64,000 bases of DNA, taken from contig NZ_CP030239.1 of NCBI RefSeq assembly GCF_003285265.1, forward strand, positions 1,550,001 through 1,614,000, read 5' to 3'. This DNA comes from Paracoccus mutanolyticus. Lineage in GTDB: Bacteria > Pseudomonadota > Alphaproteobacteria > Rhodobacterales > Rhodobacteraceae. This document shows, piece after piece, positions 60,824 to 64,000 of this stretch. Numbering within the stretch: position 1 is the first letter of the stretch; each line of letters begins with the position of its first letter. The notes below the pieces were generated by a model, which made no database searches, was not told where the DNA came from, and saw only the letters and a program-made list of their open reading frames with translations. Made by a program: the position numbers and the translations under genes.

Positions 60824-62145
60824 TCAGCGCAGCGCGGCCTCGGCCGCGGCGGCGGCGACCAGCAGCGCGCGGTCGGCATGCGGCGCGCCCATCAGCATGA
60901 TGCCGCAGGCCGGCTGTCCGGTCGGCAGGGTGACGGCGGGCAGGCCCAGAAGGTTCGCGATGCGCGTGTTGCGCAGGGTCAGCAGGTCTCGGTCGCGAAA
61001 TAGGCGCCATCCGTCAGCAGCCTTTCGGTGTCGGGCGGCAGGATGGGGGCGGTCGGCAGGATCGCCGCGTCGAAACCCGCCGCGACCCGGGCCCAGTCCG
61101 CGCGCAGCCGCTCCAGCCGGTCCCAGGCGGCGACGTAATCCGCCGCCGTCACGTCCCGCCCGCCCCGGAAGCGTTCCAGGATCGCGGGGTACATCAGTTC
61201 CGGCGCGTCCTCGATCTGGTCGCGCCAGAGGCCATAGGCCTCGGGGGCGAACAGGGTGGGCGACAGCGCCAGCGCCTCGGCCACGCAAGGGGGCTGGGCA
61301 TGGGTGATGCGCGCGCCCGCGCGCGCCAGCCGCGCCACCGCATCCTCGAAGGCCGCGACCGGTCCCTCGCGCGCCTGGTCGAAGGGCGCGCCGTCGATCA
61401 CCAGAAGCCGCAGGTGGCGGGGCGGGCCGGACAGGTCGGGGGCCGGCTCGCCGCGCAGGGTGGCGAAAAGCTCGGCGCAGTCCTCGACCGTGCGGGCGAT
61501 GGGTCCGGCCACGTCGAAGCGGCGGCATCAGCGGCACCATGCCCTCGGCCTGAGCGCGCCCATCGAGGGCTTGAAGCCCACCAGCTCGTTCCATGCCGCG
61601 GGCACCCGGATCGAGCCGCCGGTGTCCGACCCCATCGCGGCCGCCGCCAGCCCCAGCGCGACCGACACCGCAGCGCCCGAACTGGACCCGCCGGGCGCCA
61701 GTGCAGGGTCGATGCTGTTCGGCGGCGTCGCCGTCATCGGGTTCACCCCCAGCCCGGAAAAGGCCAGTTCGGTCATGTGGGTCTTGCCCAGGCAGACCAG
61801 GCCCTGCAGGGTCGCCGCCGCCAGGATCTGCGCGTCGCGCCCGGGGATGCGCCCCGTCAGCAGGCGCGAGCCCGCCTCGGTCGGCTGGCGGGCCATGTCG
61901 AAATTGTCCTTCCAGTTGATCGCCACCCCGTCCAGCAGGCCGCGGCGCAGCCCGGCGCGGGCCCGGTCATGGGCGGCGATCGCCTCGGCCCGGGCGCGGT
62001 CGGCGGTGGTGCGGGCATAGATGCGCCGGCCGTAGGGGTGGCGGGCGATGGCGTCCAGATAGGCCTCGGTCTGCTCGACCGGGCTGGCCAGGCCGGCCAG
62101 GATTGCGCGGCCCTGCTCTGCCGCCGATGCCTTGAGCCAGTCCAT
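60824..62145 (-). CDS. Amidase (AS family), frameshifted
   Basis: This is an amidase-signature hydrolase. The Ser-cisSer-Lys triad is visible: Lys in INWKDNFDMA near residue 79, cis-Ser in APGGSSSGAAV, and the nucleophile in GSDTGGSIRVPAAW. Frames are disturbed near 61510-61550 (ALSAEGMVPLMP followed by RFDVAGPIART is expected) and near 60988 (FATRDLLTLRN expected). Restored length is about 440 residues. GatA-type transamidation is unlikely, as gatB and gatC are absent. Substrate unknown. Confidence 0.84.
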
Positions 62146-62261
62146 GCCCCGCCTTTCGATAAGCTGCCCGGCCCAAGGCTAGCCCCTGGGCCGGTGCGCT
62201 GCAATGGCGCAGGCCCCAGATGCCGCATGGACATTGCCGGCGGCGGCGGCATAGTGCGCGC

Positions 62262-63487
62262 ATGGACATGGATCATGACATCATCGTCGCGGGCGGCGGG
62301 CTGAACGGCCCCGCCCTGGCGCTGGCATTGCAGGGCTGCGGGATGCGCGTGGCCGTGGTGGACGCACGCCCGGCCGATGCGCGGGGCACCGCGGGCTTCG
62401 ACGGCCGCGCTTATGCGCTGGCGCTGGCCTCGCAGCGGCTGCTGGCCGCGCTGGGGCTGTGGAGCGAACTTGCCGGCAGCGCCCAACCCATCCTGAAAGT
62501 GCAGGCGGTGCAGGGCGCGCCGGGCGAGGGGGCCGACCCCTTCGACCTGCATTTCGATGGCGCCGAGATCGAGGAAGGCCGCCTGGGCTACATGCTCGAG
62601 GACCGGCATCTGTATCGCGCCCTGGTCGGCGCCATGCGGGACCGGGGGATTGCGCATCTGCCCGGGCTGATGGTCACCGGGCAGGACCCGGGGCCGGCGG
62701 GGGTGACGGTGGCGCTGTCGGACGGGCGGGCCCTGCGCGCGCGCCTGCTGGTCGGCGCCGACGGCCGGCAGTCGGGGGTCGCCGCACGCGCGGGCATCCG
62801 GCGGCTGGGCCATGACTACGGCCAGCTTGCGCTGGTCGCGGCGGTCGATCACGACCTGCCCCATCAGGGCACGGCGCATCAGCTGTTCATGCCGGGCGGG
62901 CCGCTGGCGATCCTGCCGCTGCCGGGCAACCGCAGCTCCATCGTCTGGTCCGAGCAGAAGGCCGCCGCCCAGGCGATCCTGGCCCTGCCCGAGGACGCGT
63001 TTCTCGAGGTGCTGCGGCCCCGGTTCGGCGATTTCCTGGGCGACACCGCCTGGCCGGCCCGCGCTTTTCCTATCCGCTCAGCCTCAGCCTGGCCGAAACC
63101 TATGTCGCGCCGCGCGTCGCACTGGTGGGCGATGCCGCGCATGGCGTCCACCCCATCGCGGGGCAGGGGCTGAACCTGGGCCTGCGCGATGTCGCGGCCC
63201 TGGCCGAGGTGCTGACCCTGGCGCGTCGGCGGGGCGAGGACATCGGCACGGACCCGGTGCTGGCGCGCTATCAGGCGTGGCGCCGGCCCGACGCCACCCT
63301 GCTGGCTTTGGGGATGGACGGGGTGAACGCGCTGTTTTCCAACGCAAACCCGCTGCTGCGCGCAGCCCGTGGCTTGGGCCTGGGCATGGTGGACAGCCTG
63401 CCGCCCCTACGCCGCCGCTTCATGCGGCAGGCGGCCGGGCTGTCGCTGCAGCCGATGCCGCGCCTGCTGGCCGGCCGCCCGCTTTGA
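62262..63487 (+). CDS. UbiH/UbiF-family FAD-dependent hydroxylase, one frameshift
   Basis: This is a flavoprotein monooxygenase of the ubiquinone-biosynthesis type. The FAD Rossmann motif is IIVAGGGLNGPALALAL, the DG motif is LLVGADGRQSGVAARAGI, and the GD motif is VALVGDAAHGVHPIAGQGLN. The frame breaks near 63065 (FPYPLSLSLA expected), and one added base gives 408 residues. Which ring position it hydroxylates cannot be told here. It is divergent from the amidase gene and ends 107 bp before lolA. Confidence 0.88.
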
Positions 63488-63504
63488 CGCCCGCCCGCCC
63501 TGGC

Positions 63505-63530
63505 GGAACGTTCACGCCGCCGCGAGCGTT
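63505..63530 (+). promoter_or_regulatory. EcfG-type general-stress promoter upstream of lolA
   Basis: GGAAC (63505-63509), a 17-bp spacer and CGTT (63527-63530) match the alphaproteobacterial EcfG consensus exactly. It lies in the 107-bp gap between the UbiH-like gene and lolA. Transcription would start near 63537, leaving a leader of roughly 58 bases. Confidence 0.6.
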
Positions 63531-63594
63531 CGGGCTGCGCGCATCCAAGCGAACGTGATGTGCAAGCCTTTGCCGAACCGCTATGATCCGGGAC

Positions 63595-64000
63595 ATGAAC
63601 CTGAAATCGCTCGCCCTTGCGCCCGTCCTGTGCCTGGCCCTGGCCTTCCCCGCCCTGGCCGAGAAGATCCCCCTGAACGAGATCTCGCGCTATCTCAACA
63701 GCCTCAAGACCGCGCAGGCGGCGTTCACCCAGGTGAACCCGGACGGCAGCGTCTCGACCGGGCAGGTGTTCATCCACCGGCCGAACCGGGTGCGCTTCGA
63801 ATACCAGGGCAGCAAGACGCTGGTCCTGGCCTCGGCCGGGCAGGTCGCGGTCTATGACGGCAAGACCCGCGGCGGGCCGCAGCAATATCCGCTGTCCAAG
63901 ACGCCGCTGTCGCTGATCCTGGCGCCGAACATCAACCTGGGCAAGGCCCGCATGGTGACCGGCTATGCCGAAAGAAAGAACACCACCGTGGTCACGGCCC
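63595..64000 (+). CDS. lolA: Outer-membrane lipoprotein carrier protein LolA (partial)
   Basis: LolA carries lipoproteins across the periplasm from LolCDE to the outer membrane. A signal peptide (LALAPVLCLALAFPALA) is followed by the LolA fold start: ISRYLNSLKTAQAAFTQVNP, GQVFIHRPNRVRFEYQ and VAVYDGKTRGGPQQYPLSKT. The reading frame is open to the window edge, with 135 residues visible out of about 200 usual. Confidence 0.92.
   Translation, partial: MNLKSLALAPVLCLALAFPALAEKIPLNEISRYLNSLKTAQAAFTQVNPDGSVSTGQVFIHRPNRVRFEYQGSKTLVLASAGQVAVYDGKTRGGPQQYPLSKTPLSLILAPNINLGKARMVTGYAERKNTTVVTA

Overview
The window is about 70% GC with a strong G/C bias at third codon positions, and it reads as chromosomal DNA of an alphaproteobacterium of the Rhodobacteraceae. 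Paracoccus or a close relative is most likely. The evidence is the type of the core proteins (SMC, FtsK, TamA/TamB, EF-P, AhcY), the Rhodobacterales-restricted DUF6280, TIGR02186 and DUF2125 families, and a chvE/ggu sugar transporter paired with a divergent LysR gene. No rRNA, tRNA, CRISPR array, phage or plasmid module was seen.

Layout. 1-10371 (minus): a galactose oxidation and import operon: GntR regulator, galM, lactonase, dgoA, dgoK, sugar dehydrogenase, IlvD-type dehydratase, permease, ATPase, chvE. A divergent gbpR-like LysR gene follows at 10610. 11558-20268: GNAT, EF-P, DUF6280, lrgBA, smc, a YbjN-like protein, RidA, GDPD and an SDR. 20300-26020: a FemAB-like acyltransferase, TIGR02186, a TauE exporter and the stationary-phase set surE-pcm-nlpD. 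26333-32092 (minus): flagellar genes flgI, flgL, flgK, flgE and motB. 32235-36293: a complete pqiA-pqiA-pqiB-pqiC lipid transport operon. 36293-43701: mixed housekeeping genes including flavin reductase, CysQ-like phosphatase, PmbA, DUF2125, enoyl-CoA hydratase and AhcY. 43856-51294: glucokinase, then tamA-tamB. 51471-54677: a MarR-controlled EmrA/EmrB-type efflux operon. 54773-64000: ChrA, a small membrane protein, CsbD, FtsK, aminotransferase, amidase, a UbiH-type hydroxylase and the start of lolA.

Sequence condition. More than half of the genes do not read through in one frame. In almost every clear case a single missing base, usually one copy lost from a short homopolymer run, restores a full-length protein. 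Essential genes are affected (smc about six times, ftsK, tamA). The most economical reading is indel-prone sequencing rather than decay. Separately, four genes (dehydratase, GDPD, tamB, ftsK) and possibly flgE have 100-230 bp of native sequence replaced by unrelated sequence of roughly similar length. Two of the replacements are recognisable IS256 and IS3 transposase fragments. These look like mis-filled assembly gaps, but a biological origin can be tested by amplification and read mapping.

The most interesting native signals are: a pair of three-unit 11-bp GTACACC iteron arrays, one next to ftsK and one inside smc; exact and near-exact general-stress (EcfG-type) promoters before lolA and csbD; a clean tandem operator before marR; and a full De Ley-Doudoroff pathway encoded together with its importer.
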